Assembly: GCF_022921095.1 (NCBI RefSeq)
Contig: NZ_CP095053.1
Coordinates: 786,501 to 850,500 of the forward strand
From: Hymenobacter aerilatus
GTDB lineage: Bacteria > Bacteroidota > Bacteroidia > Cytophagales > Hymenobacteraceae
Reading direction: 5' to 3'
Length of the DNA stretch: 64,000 nucleotides
Shown: one piece after another, positions 35,787 through 43,325 of the stretch
Position numbering within the stretch: the first letter of the stretch is position 1
How the letters are laid out: each line of letters begins with the position of its first letter
The notes under the pieces: generated by a model
Seen by the model: only the letters and a program-made list of their open reading frames with translations
What the model was told of the DNA's origin: nothing
Database searches by the model: none
Translations under genes and position numbers: made by a program

Positions 35787-36104
35787 ATGGAAGAAATAGC
35801 CTTCGCTATGCAGCTGATGCCTGGCATGGAAGCCGAATACCAACGCCGCCACGATGCCATCTGGCCCGAACTGTCGGAGGCGCTGGGGGCAGCGGGTATC
35901 CGCGACTACGCCATCTACCTGCATCAGGAAAGTAGGCTGTTGTTTGCCGTGCAGAAGCGCCTGCCCGGCCACACCGCCCACGACTTACCCAGTCTCCCCA
36001 TCATGCAAAAATGGTGGGCCTACATGGCCGACTTGATGGAAACGAACCCCGATAACTCGCCGGTAGTAATGCCACTACCGTGTGTATTTCGGCTGATGTC
36101 TTAA
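35787..36104 (+). CDS. rhaM: L-rhamnose mutarotase
   Basis: 105 residues, the usual length. It interconverts the alpha and beta anomers of L-rhamnose. The active-site residues of the family are at the expected positions: H22 (RRHDAIWPEL), Y41 (RDYAIYL) and W76/W77 (MQKWWAYM). It is the first gene of the rhamnose locus. I do not see the rhamnose-regulon direct repeat upstream of it; one lies just after its stop codon and points toward the SDR gene. Confidence 0.93.
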   Translation: MEEIAFAMQLMPGMEAEYQRRHDAIWPELSEALGAAGIRDYAIYLHQESRLLFAVQKRLPGHTAHDLPSLPIMQKWWAYMADLMETNPDNSPVVMPLPCVFRLMS

Positions 36105-36108
36105 ATAG

Positions 36109-36153
36109 CAGGAGAGTGCGGGAGGGTAGGGACCCAACTATAATGCAGCTTTG
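36109..36153 (+). promoter_or_regulatory. Rhamnose-regulon promoter, site 1 (upstream of SDR gene)
   Basis: CAGGAGAGTGCGGGAGGG (36109-36126) is followed, 37 bp from its first base, by the -7-like box CAGCTTTG (36146-36153). The same arrangement and identical -7-like box occur before rhaT. Two half-sites CAGGAG / CGGGAG are spaced 10 bp apart on one face of the helix. It reads toward the SDR gene. Confidence 0.6.
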
Positions 36154-36170
36154 TATCAGGCTATTGTTCC

Positions 36171-36244
36171 ACAAACGCGTGGTCGGATGTCAGTGCTGCG
36201 GCCGTGGGAATCCGTAGTGCTACTTTTCCGACCACGCGCTTTGT
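36171..36244. repeat. Inverted repeat in the SDR leader region
   Basis: Arms of 17-18 nt (ACAAACGCGTGGTCGGA and the complement of TCCGACCACGCGCTTTGT) with one base inserted, loop about 40 nt. It would be in the 5' untranslated part of a transcript begun at site 1 and could form a hairpin there. Confidence 0.75.
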
Positions 36245-36498
36245 TGCCCTGCACCTTCTGTATCTTGCCGCCCCTGCACCGTTGCTATGCTTGCCTGGGC
36301 GTTGTTTGTGTTGATCAAGTAGCAAGCAGTGACCACGCTAAGCCTACAAGTGCGCGCCCGAAACAGGAGTAAAGTTTAGCTTTACTTCCAGCCCGGAGCT
36401 GGGCAGCTAAGCGGCAGAAGCTCACTTTCGTAACTTGTTGGCCTAATGAAGCAGGCCCAAGGGCAGGCATGCACCATCATTCAACTAGTACAGTTTTC

Positions 36499-37263
36499 AT
36501 GTTTAGCTTACAAGGAAAAAGCGCCGTCATTACAGGCGGCGGTAGTGGTATTGGGCAGGCAATGGCTCAATTATTTGCTCAGCAAGGTGCCACAGTGCAC
36601 ATCATTGAACTGAATGAGGAAGCCGCCCGGCAAACTGTAGATACTATCGCGCAAGCCGGTGGCCAGGCCCAGGCGCACCACCTCAATATCAGCCAGCAGG
36701 CGGAGGTAGTGCGGGTATTTCAGGAGATTGGAAAGATCGATATTCTGGTGAATAACGCCGGTATAGCGCACGTGGGCAACGCAGAAAACACCACCGAGGC
36801 CGACTTCGAGCGCGTGTATCAGGTGAACGTGAAGGGCGCCTACAACTGCCTCTACGCCGCCCTACCCTTGATGAAGGCGCAAGGCGGCGGGGCCATTTTG
36901 AACCTAGCCTCCATTGCCGCCGTGGTGGGCATCACCGACCGGTTTGCTTACTCCATGAGCAAGGGTGCTATCTTCGCCATGACGCTCTCCGTGGCCCGCG
37001 ACTACCTCGACGCGGGTATCCGGTGCAACAGCATCTCGCCGGCCCGCGTGCACACGCCTTTTGTGGATGGCTTCATTGCCAAAAATTACGCTGGCCGCGA
37101 GGAGGAAATCTTCGATAAGCTATCGAAAAGTCAGCCTATCGGCCGCATGGGCAAGCCCGAGGAGGTAGCCGCCCTGGCCCTCTACCTCTGCTCCGACGAA
37201 GCCGGCTTTGTAACAGGCTGCGACTACCCGCTGGACGGCGGATTTATCAAGCTGAACAACTAG
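36499..37263 (+). CDS. SDR-family oxidoreductase
   Basis: 254 residues from ATG 36499 (MFSLQGKSAVITGGGSGIG); an ATG 30 bp upstream adds a His-rich leader (MHHHSTSTVF) and is less likely. Classical SDR: TGGGSGIG (about 12-19), NNAG, catalytic Y151-K155 in YSMSK, and the late GCDYPLDGG. Sugar-acid dehydrogenases of this type (for example 2-keto-3-deoxy-L-fuconate or L-rhamnose dehydrogenases) are similar. Its place in the rhamnose locus and the site-1 promoter suggest a role with rhamnose or a related deoxy-sugar (inference). Confidence 0.85.
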   Translation: MFSLQGKSAVITGGGSGIGQAMAQLFAQQGATVHIIELNEEAARQTVDTIAQAGGQAQAHHLNISQQAEVVRVFQEIGKIDILVNNAGIAHVGNAENTTEADFERVYQVNVKGAYNCLYAALPLMKAQGGGAILNLASIAAVVGITDRFAYSMSKGAIFAMTLSVARDYLDAGIRCNSISPARVHTPFVDGFIAKNYAGREEEIFDKLSKSQPIGRMGKPEEVAALALYLCSDEAGFVTGCDYPLDGGFIKLNN

Positions 37264-37283
37264 GGCGGCTAAGAAGCTGCGTA

Positions 37284-37333
37284 ACGCAGGAGGGTAGACG
37301 GCGCGAACGTTCGCACCGTCTACCCTCCTGCGT
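37284..37333. repeat. Perfect palindrome between convergent SDR and lutC genes
   Basis: 18-nt perfect arms (37284-37301, 37316-37333; ACGCAGGAGGGTAGACGG) flank a 14-nt centre containing its own palindrome GCGAACGTTCGC. It is probably a two-way transcription stop, although no T-run is present. The central AACGTT recalls the sequence upstream of gntR. Confidence 0.75.
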
Positions 37334-37347
37334 CGTAATGTCAGAAA

Positions 37348-37917
37348 TTACACCAGCAGCACCACCATACTGCGCGCGCCGTGCGCCCCAATCACAAGCG
37401 ACTGCTCAATGTCGGCGGTTTTGGAAGGGCCAGCCAGGAACGTGCCGTAGCCGCCCACCGAGGGGATGCGGGCATAGGCTTGATGCATAGTAGCGACCAG
37501 ATTGCGCCGGTCGAGGACCAGGGCTAGGTGCTGGGTAATCATGGGGAGGGCGCGGTGCAGCATATTGGCCTCGGGCACCCAAATAGACCCGTTTTCGGCC
37601 ACACCGAATTCGCCCTGCAACACGGCCAGGTCCACGGCGGCCAGCACCTCTATGGGCGTTTGGGCCGTCACGGGCACATTGGCCTCGGGGAGCAGAGGAG
37701 AGGCAATGCGGTAATCGGCCGGAAACAGCTGATGGATGACCTCTGGCAACCGAGTAGCATCGGCCACCTCTACCACCGTGCCGCCAATACCCTGCACGAT
37801 GCTGGTAAACTTCTCCACCGAATCATCGCCCTCGAAAGACGGTACAGTGGGTAGCGGCAGCTCGACGGGCTGGTTAGTCCGTACGGCAGCCAGAATTTTC
37901 TCGCGGGAGGAAGACAT
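37348..37917 (-). CDS. lutC: LUD-domain lactate utilization protein C
   Basis: 189 residues from ATG 37917 (MSSSREKILAAVRTNQ); the frame continues upstream through the palindrome without coding sense. LUD domain with AENGSIWVPEANMLHRALPMITQHLALVLD and GAHGARSMVVLLV at the end. In Bacillus, LutABC together oxidise L-lactate to pyruvate. It follows lutB after about 90 bp that hold a GTGA-type palindrome. Its strand and order (lutA-lutB-lutC) match the known operon. Confidence 0.9.
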   Translation of the reverse strand: MSSSREKILAAVRTNQPVELPLPTVPSFEGDDSVEKFTSIVQGIGGTVVEVADATRLPEVIHQLFPADYRIASPLLPEANVPVTAQTPIEVLAAVDLAVLQGEFGVAENGSIWVPEANMLHRALPMITQHLALVLDRRNLVATMHQAYARIPSVGGYGTFLAGPSKTADIEQSLVIGAHGARSMVVLLV

Positions 37918-37922
37918 AAACT

Positions 37923-38018
37923 GGTGAAATAGTGAACTGGTGAGATAGTGAGTGTGATGATGAAACGGCCGCGTTGCCAGCACGACAACTCACCATTTCA
38001 CCATCTCACTATTTCACC
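37923..38018. repeat. GTGA-type long inverted repeat at the lutB-lutC junction
   Basis: 31-nt arms (37923-37953 and 37988-38018) of GGTGAAATAGTGA-type repeats, about four mismatches, 34-nt loop. The right arm includes the last codons and stop of lutB (TAG at 38009-38011). Confidence 0.8.
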
Positions 38019-39376
38019 GCTTGCTGGGCATACCACTCGCGGAAGCTCTGCTTCGGCGGCTCCGGTAGCTCGCGGGCAATAGCCCAGGGGTTGTAGCCCT
38101 TGCCGTGGGTAAGACCGTGGGGTAGGAAGCGAAGGCCCTGCCGGGCTACCTTGCCGCCCAGGCCATACACGGCGGGCTTGGACAGTACGCGGCTAAGCAG
38201 GCGCATGCTCCATTTCTTGCTGGCCGGAATTTCGCCCTCCTGCCCCAGCACCTGCCGCCACTTATAGAGTTGGGTGTGAATGTCGATTTTCACCGGGCAC
38301 ACATCCGTACAAGAGCCGCAGAGCGTACTGGCAAAGGGGAGGGAGGCGTGCTTGCGCATGTCGATGTTAGGCGACAGAATCGCGCCAATCGGCCCCGGAA
38401 TGGTGAAGTCGTAGCTGTGGCCGCCGCTACGGCGGTACACCGGGCAGGTGTTCATGCAGGCCCCGCACCGGATACACTTCAAGGAATTGCGGAAATCGGG
38501 GCGGCCGAGCTGCTTGGTGCGCCCGTTGTCTACAATCACCACGTGCATTTCCTTGCCCTCGGCGGGCTTGCTGAAGTGCGAGGTGTAGGTGGTGATGGGC
38601 TGGCCGGTGGCCGAGCGCGTGAGAATGCGCGTGAAGACGCTCAGGTCGGAGAGGCGCGGAATCAGCTTTTCCATGCCCATGCAGGCAATGTGCACCTTGG
38701 CCAGGTTCACGCCCAGGTCGGCGTTTCCCTCGTTGGTGCACACTACCACCGAGCCGGTTTCGGCCACCGCGAAGTTGACGCCCGAAATGGCTACTTCGCT
38801 CACCAAGAACTTCTCGCGCAGGTGCTGGCGGGCAGTTTCGGTGAGCTGCTGCGGGTCGTTGTTGCCTTTTTCGGTGCCCAGGTGCAGGTGAAACGTGTCG
38901 CCGACGTCCTCTTTCTTGAGGTGAATGGCTGGTAGCACCACGTGGCTGGGAGCCTCGTCGCGCAGTTGGATGATTCGCTCGCCCAGGTCGGTGTCTACCA
39001 CATCTACCCCGTGCTTGATGAGGTAGGGATTGAGGTGACATTCCTCCGTGAGCATGGACTTGCTCTTGACCACGCGGGTGGCGCCGTGGCGCTTCAATAA
39101 GCCGAGCACAATCTGGTTGTGCTCGTGCGCATCGGCAGCCCAGTGCACCTGCACGCCATTGCGGCGGGCGTTTTCCTCGAACTGTTGCAGGTAGAAATCC
39201 AGTCGGCTAAGGGTGTGGTCCTTGATATCGGAAGCCAGCTGGCGCAACTCCTGAAACTCGGGCGTGGCGTACACGGCCTTGTCGCGCTTCTGGCGCACAA
39301 ACCACAGCGTTTCATCGTGCCAGGTGGTGCGCTCAGCGTCGAGCAGGAAGATATTGGAACGTTTAGAATGACTCAT
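38009..39376 (-). CDS. lutB: Lactate utilization iron-sulfur protein B
   Basis: 455 residues from ATG 39376, which overlaps the lutA stop by 4 bp (ATGA). An N-terminal LUD domain (about 60-290; AVAETGSVVVCTNEGNADLG) is followed by two 4Fe-4S clusters: CIRCGACMNTCPVYRRSGGH and LCGSCTDVCPVKID. This is the LutB/LldF layout, where the protein passes electrons from L-lactate oxidation. The C-terminal LutB domain ends SFREWYAQQAVK. In this locus it would oxidise lactate made from rhamnose. Confidence 0.93.
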   Translation of the reverse strand: MSHSKRSNIFLLDAERTTWHDETLWFVRQKRDKAVYATPEFQELRQLASDIKDHTLSRLDFYLQQFEENARRNGVQVHWAADAHEHNQIVLGLLKRHGATRVVKSKSMLTEECHLNPYLIKHGVDVVDTDLGERIIQLRDEAPSHVVLPAIHLKKEDVGDTFHLHLGTEKGNNDPQQLTETARQHLREKFLVSEVAISGVNFAVAETGSVVVCTNEGNADLGVNLAKVHIACMGMEKLIPRLSDLSVFTRILTRSATGQPITTYTSHFSKPAEGKEMHVVIVDNGRTKQLGRPDFRNSLKCIRCGACMNTCPVYRRSGGHSYDFTIPGPIGAILSPNIDMRKHASLPFASTLCGSCTDVCPVKIDIHTQLYKWRQVLGQEGEIPASKKWSMRLLSRVLSKPAVYGLGGKVARQGLRFLPHGLTHGKGYNPWAIARELPEPPKQSFREWYAQQAVK

Positions 39377-40113
39377 AGAATAGCGCCGTTTAGAATTTCG
39401 GCGGCGTGCATCACCTTGATGGGCAGCTTGGCGCGGCGCACAATGCCCTCCAGGTGCATCAGGCACGACATATCGCCGCCCGTGAGCACGCGGGTGCCGT
39501 TGCGGACGTGGTCGGCCACGCGGTCTTGCCCCATGCGGGCCGAAATGCCGGCTTCGCTTACGCAGAATGTACCGCCAAAGCCGCAACACTCGTCGTTGCG
39601 GTCCAGTTCGGTAAGCTCCAGGCCCTGCATGCTGCTCAGCAACCGCCGCAGCTGCCCGTCACGCACCGGCGTCATCTCCGATTCGTTGGCCTGGTGCAGG
39701 CCACGCTGGCCATGGCAGCTCAGGTGCAGCCCTACCTTGTGCGGGAAAGAGCCGGGTATTTCGTTGATGCCGAGTACGTTGAGAATGAAATCGAAAAGCT
39801 CGTAGGTGTTGGTGCGCACATGCTGTACGGCTGGCGTTTGCTCGATAATGTCGAAGTGCTTACGGACGTGGTAGACGCAGCTACCGGCTGGCCCCACCAC
39901 GTACTCATAGCCATCAAACGCATCGACAAAGTTGTGGTACACTGGAATGGCGTCCCGCTCGCAGCCGCTGTTGGCCATAGGCTGGCCGCAGCAGGTCTGT
40001 TGCTTGGGGAAATCTGCCCGTACGCCTAGTTTTTCCAACAATTGCAGGGTGGCAATGCCTACCTGCGGGTAAAACTGATCGACGTAGCAGGGAATAAAAA
40101 GGGCTACTTTCAT
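39373..40113 (-). CDS. lutA: Lactate utilization (Fe-S) protein A
   Basis: 246 residues with two cysteine-rich CCG domains: CYVDQFYPQVG...CCGQPMANSGCERDA in the first half and HLSCHGQRG...DECCGFGGTFCVSEAGIS in the second. This is the LutA/GlpC-C-terminal type, heterodisulfide-reductase-like. It opens the lutABC operon and overlaps lutB by 4 bp. Glycolate oxidase GlcF-like proteins are similar, but the lutB and lutC partners decide the name. Confidence 0.93.
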   Translation of the reverse strand: MKVALFIPCYVDQFYPQVGIATLQLLEKLGVRADFPKQQTCCGQPMANSGCERDAIPVYHNFVDAFDGYEYVVGPAGSCVYHVRKHFDIIEQTPAVQHVRTNTYELFDFILNVLGINEIPGSFPHKVGLHLSCHGQRGLHQANESEMTPVRDGQLRRLLSSMQGLELTELDRNDECCGFGGTFCVSEAGISARMGQDRVADHVRNGTRVLTGGDMSCLMHLEGIVRRAKLPIKVMHAAEILNGAIL

Positions 40114-40128
40114 AGAAGAGTATGGTAG

Positions 40129-40268
40129 CTAGAAGGCTAGCTCCCCTCTTTAAGGAGGGGGTAGGGGGTGGTAAAGTCGTTGAAACGATAAACAACTAGT
40201 TCTAGTCCTCTAGCTCTAGATTTTACCACCCCCTACCCCCTCCTTAAAGAGGGGAGCTAGCCTTCTAG
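40129..40268. repeat. Long perfect inverted repeat between rhaB and lutA
   Basis: 47-nt arms (40129-40175 and 40222-40268) are exact reverse complements around a 46-nt loop. Arm core: CCCCTCTTTAAGGAGGGGGT, itself partly self-complementary. It lies 15 bp upstream of the lutA ATG and after the rhaB stop. Confidence 0.93.
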
Positions 40269-40290
40269 TTTCTAGCTCTAAAAATGCTGT

Positions 40291-41619
40291 TCAACTGAAC
40301 AACAGCTGCGTTTTTTTCCAGGCTTCCCCCTGTTCCAAATGAATAAGGGCACCCAGGGCAGTGGCTTGTGGCACTTCTAGCGTCCGGATTTTGGCATCGG
40401 GGAAGTTCTGGCTGAGCAACTGCATAAAGAGCGGGTTGCGGGCAAAGCCGCCGTCCACGTAAATCAGCTTCTCGTCTCGCCGCACCAGGTTGATGGACTC
40501 GGTGAGGATGCTCATCAGCCCGTGCATGAGGTGCTGGTAGGCATCGGCGGCGGTGCTGAAGTTGCTCAGGTCCCACTCTACAACTGGCTGGTCGGGGTAG
40601 GGGCCGGTGCCCTTCATGCACCAGGGCCGGAAGCTGTCCGAAGCCGCATCGTAGGGGCGCGCCACCATCAGCGAATGGTAGAAATCGGGCTTGACGTGGA
40701 AGTGGTCGGCAATGCGCTGGACCTGAAAGTCGTGCTCGCGCCCGAAAAACACGCGGGCAGCCTTGGTCATCTCGCCCTTGGGCGAGAGGTAGCTCAGGCA
40801 GTCGCGGCGCAGCAGCTCGGGCGTAAGCGGCTCGCGGTTGAAGGGGTTGAGCGTAACGGCCCATGTGCCCGTGGATACCAGCAGAAACGACTGCCCGCCC
40901 TCCTGCCGGTAGGGCAGCAGGGCGGCCGAGCTATCGTGCAGGCCTACCCCCACCAGGATGCCATCTACCACCGAGGCAACCGAATCTTTCGTCAGCGGAG
41001 CCAGCTTTTCGTCGATGCCCTCGCGGTACACCCAGTCGTGGTAGCGCCCCAGCCTGAAATCCCACAGGCCCGTATGGCAACCCACGGACGTGTAGTCGCT
41101 AAACGCCTCGCCCGTGATGAGATAGGAAAGATACTGCGGCAAATGCAGGGACGTGCGGATGCGGCTAAACTGCTCAGGCTGCGTGTGCTTCAGCCAGTAA
41201 AGCTGCATGCCTGAGTTCAGCATGCCCATCTGCGGCGAGCAGGTTTCGGCCGCAAACTCGGTAGGCTCCGATTCCAGCTCGGCGTAAAACGCCTCCTGCA
41301 CCGGGGTAGGGAGGGGCTTGAGGTAATTGTAGAGGGGTAGGATCGGCTGGCCGTTGGCGCCCAAGTGCACAAAGCTGGCCCCGTAGGAGGTGAAGTTCAC
41401 GCCCTTCAGGTTATAGTGCGCGTTCTGGCGCAGGGCCTGCCAGCGGTCCAACACCCAGTGCGACAGGCGGCTTAGGGTTTCGCACGCAAAGCCATCCTCG
41501 TCCACGGTTTCCAGGCACACCTGCTGGTGCTCGTCGATGATCTGACGCGCCTCATCAAACAGAATAACTTTCTTGTTGGTCTTGCCAACGTCGAACACGG
41601 CGTAAATGGGTTTTTTCAT
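40291..41619 (-). CDS. rhaB: FGGY-family sugar kinase, probable rhamnulokinase
   Basis: 442 residues. Actin-like ATPase fold: phosphate-1 motif VFDVGKTNKKVILFD, the FGGY_N region ending SVGCHTGLWDF, ATP-binding VSTGTWAVTLNPF and late adenosine motif YVDGGFARNPLFMQLL. It should phosphorylate L-rhamnulose at C1. The ATG follows the rhaI stop after 2 bp, a tight operon. The sequence differs from the E. coli RhaB type, and the family also includes fuculokinases, so the substrate is assigned from context. Confidence 0.87.
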   Translation of the reverse strand: MKKPIYAVFDVGKTNKKVILFDEARQIIDEHQQVCLETVDEDGFACETLSRLSHWVLDRWQALRQNAHYNLKGVNFTSYGASFVHLGANGQPILPLYNYLKPLPTPVQEAFYAELESEPTEFAAETCSPQMGMLNSGMQLYWLKHTQPEQFSRIRTSLHLPQYLSYLITGEAFSDYTSVGCHTGLWDFRLGRYHDWVYREGIDEKLAPLTKDSVASVVDGILVGVGLHDSSAALLPYRQEGGQSFLLVSTGTWAVTLNPFNREPLTPELLRRDCLSYLSPKGEMTKAARVFFGREHDFQVQRIADHFHVKPDFYHSLMVARPYDAASDSFRPWCMKGTGPYPDQPVVEWDLSNFSTAADAYQHLMHGLMSILTESINLVRRDEKLIYVDGGFARNPLFMQLLSQNFPDAKIRTLEVPQATALGALIHLEQGEAWKKTQLLFS

Positions 41620-41621
41620 GC

Positions 41622-42974
41622 TTACAGGCCGGTCGAGAGGCTGAATTTGCCGCGTTGCTGAATGAGTTGCTCACGCACTTGCGCAGCGCGGTAGGCTGCC
41701 ACCGGGTTGAGCGCACCGCCGCTCTGGCGGTAAGCTTCCTGCACCAAGGGGCGCACATCGGTTAGGAAGGCATCACGCAGGATTTCCTCGGCCCGCACCA
41801 CGTCGTTGTTTTCCTGGGCTTCCTGCAGGGCTGCGCGGTCTACCAGCAGGGCTTTGGCATAGGCGCCCAAAATGCTTTCTACCGATTGCAACAGGTCTTC
41901 GAGCGGGTCTTTGGTGTTGTGGCTGGCGTCAATCATGTAGGCCACGGCCGGGTTGGTCACGGCCTCGTCCTGGGCACCGTCTACTAGTTCGTTGAAGATC
42001 AGGAAGAGTTGGTAGGGCTTGATGCTGCCCGTGGTTAGGTCGTCGTCGCCGTACATGGAGCCGTTGAAGTGGAATCCCCCAAGGCGGTCGAAGTGCAGCA
42101 AGCGGCCCACAATCTGCTCGATGTTAGTGTTAGGCAAGTGGTGGCCCAAGTCTACGAGCACCTGCGCCTGCTTTCCCAGATACTGGCACAACGAGTACGA
42201 CGTGCCCCAATCCGGAATCACCATGGAGTAGAAGTGCGGCTCGTAAGGCTTGTATTCAATCAGCAGGGTCATGTCGGAGGGCATGGCCTCGTAGATGCTG
42301 GCCAGCGACTCGGCCGTGCGCTGGTAGGCGCGGCGCAAGTGTTGCTGGCCGGGAAAGTTGGAGCCATCGGCCAGCCATACAGTGTGCACTTTGGCACCCA
42401 ACTGCTTGCCATACTCCACGCACGCAATGTTGTGGTCGATGGCATGCTGGCGCACGGTGGCTTCGGTGCTGCTCAAAGAGCCGAATTTGTAGGAGTACGG
42501 CTGCTCTTTTTGGTCCTGAAACGTGTTCGAGTTCATCGAATCAATTGTCAGGCCTACCTCTTGCAACTGCTGCTGCACGGCGGGCACATCCTGCGGGATA
42601 TCCCACGGAATGTGCAGGGAAATAGAATTAGAAGAACCGTTGAGCTGATTCAACAACGCCACATCGGCAATTTTCTCCTCCAAGCTGCGCGGCTCGCCGC
42701 CCCGTGGGTAGCGCCCAAAGCGCGTGCCGCCCGTGCCCAGCGCCCAACTCGGAATAGCCACCTGAAAAGCAACCAGCTTCTGCACTACCCCCGCCACGTC
42801 GGTACCCCGGCGGTTGAGGAGCTCCGTAAGGTGCTGGTAGCGAAACTGATGGTCCGAAAGATTCGCCTGGTTGAAATCATGGAGTTGTTGATCAGAAAGC
42901 ATAGCAGGGTCTGGGGCAGGGTGGGGGTAGGGACCTAATGGCTTCGTGGCAGTGGTACCCACGTAGTGAGACAT
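41622..42974 (-). CDS. rhaI: L-rhamnose isomerase
   Basis: 450 residues, xylose-isomerase-like barrel of the RhaI type found in Bacteroidota and Gram-positives rather than E. coli RhaA. Metal- and substrate-site regions: SLHIPWDIP, TLLIEYKPYEPHFYSMVIPDWG, VLVDLGHHLPNTNIEQ, FHFNGSMYGDDDLTTGSI and YMIDASHNTKDPLED. It converts L-rhamnose to L-rhamnulose. It is first in the rhaI-rhaB unit. A weaker copy of the rhamnose direct repeat precedes it (43021-43033). Confidence 0.9.
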   Translation of the reverse strand: MSHYVGTTATKPLGPYPHPAPDPAMLSDQQLHDFNQANLSDHQFRYQHLTELLNRRGTDVAGVVQKLVAFQVAIPSWALGTGGTRFGRYPRGGEPRSLEEKIADVALLNQLNGSSNSISLHIPWDIPQDVPAVQQQLQEVGLTIDSMNSNTFQDQKEQPYSYKFGSLSSTEATVRQHAIDHNIACVEYGKQLGAKVHTVWLADGSNFPGQQHLRRAYQRTAESLASIYEAMPSDMTLLIEYKPYEPHFYSMVIPDWGTSYSLCQYLGKQAQVLVDLGHHLPNTNIEQIVGRLLHFDRLGGFHFNGSMYGDDDLTTGSIKPYQLFLIFNELVDGAQDEAVTNPAVAYMIDASHNTKDPLEDLLQSVESILGAYAKALLVDRAALQEAQENNDVVRAEEILRDAFLTDVRPLVQEAYRQSGGALNPVAAYRAAQVREQLIQQRGKFSLSTGL

Positions 42975-42988
42975 ACTTTTTTAGAGAA

Positions 42989-43033
42989 GCAACTTACTTT
43001 TTTTACTGCCTCAAACTGTTCTGAACTCTCCTG
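42989..43033 (-). promoter_or_regulatory. Candidate rhamnose-regulon promoter, site 4 (rhaI)
   Basis: Minus strand CAGGAGAGTTCAG starts at 43033; 37 bp on is TAAGTTGC (42996-42989), a partial -7 match. The first half-site is intact and the second is degenerate (CAGAAC). It is weaker than the three other sites but has the same spacing. Confidence 0.4.
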
Positions 43034-43083
43034 TATAGAGGGATTAAATAGGCTTTTTGCTTCGCTTGTGTCAGCAAAACTGC

Positions 43084-43217
43084 CGTTTCGGCGTGGCCGC
43101 GTAGCGGCTATAGATTTGTAGCACAGCAGAATATATTAGGACTGCATAGGATCGAGCCGCGTAGTGGTGCAAGAATAGCAGAACGTTCCTTTTACCGCTA
43201 CGTGGCCACGCCGAAAC
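43084..43217. repeat. Long inverted repeat, TTTCGGCGTGGCC class
   Basis: 23-nt arms (43084-43106 and 43195-43217) with one mismatch enclose an 88-nt loop, the longest loop of the set. It lies between gntR and rhaI. Confidence 0.85.
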
Positions 43218-43263
43218 CTGAGAAAGGATAGTATGTCTGGTGCATTTGTACCCGTCTGGGTAT

Positions 43264-43312
43264 GAAAAAAGCTGTCGGCTGCTTCTCCTGTAAGTAGCCG
43301 ACAGCTTTTTTG
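43264..43312 (-). terminator. Terminator of the gntR-type regulator gene
   Basis: The stem AAAAAAGCTGTCGGCT / AGCCGACAGCTTTTTT is symmetric, so it can stop transcription in both directions. It begins 14 bp after the regulator's stop codon. Confidence 0.88.
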
Positions 43313-43325
43313 GGTAGGATAAAAA

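Larger units (their letters stand above)
36105..36498. other. Regulatory intergenic region between rhaM and the SDR gene
   Basis: 394 bp with no supported gene. It holds a rhamnose-type promoter (36109-36153) and a long inverted repeat (36171-36244). From 36245 to 36498 I see no other clear signal. A 73-codon frame (36151-36372) crosses both elements and shows no coding character. Confidence 0.6.
42975..43325. other. Intergenic region upstream of rhaI, downstream of gntR
   Basis: 351 bp without genes. In order toward gntR: candidate rhamnose promoter site 4 (42989-43033), a long inverted repeat (43084-43217) carrying an AGAACGTTCC motif (43180-43189), and the gntR terminator (43264-43312). 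Confidence 0.6.

Noticed and set aside
36139..36144. TATAAT hexamer near rhamnose site 1 as a sigma-70 -10 box
   Set aside because: Bacteroidota use TAnnTTTG-type boxes, and the neighbouring CAGCTTTG is the one shared with rhaT at identical spacing.
36151..36372. 73-codon frame downstream of rhaM
   Set aside because: It runs through an inverted repeat, has no recognisable motif and lies where a 5' leader is predicted.
36469..36498. SDR starting at ATG 36469 (His-rich leader)
   Set aside because: The leader is not part of the Rossmann fold; ATG 36499 gives the usual distance to TGGGSGIG.
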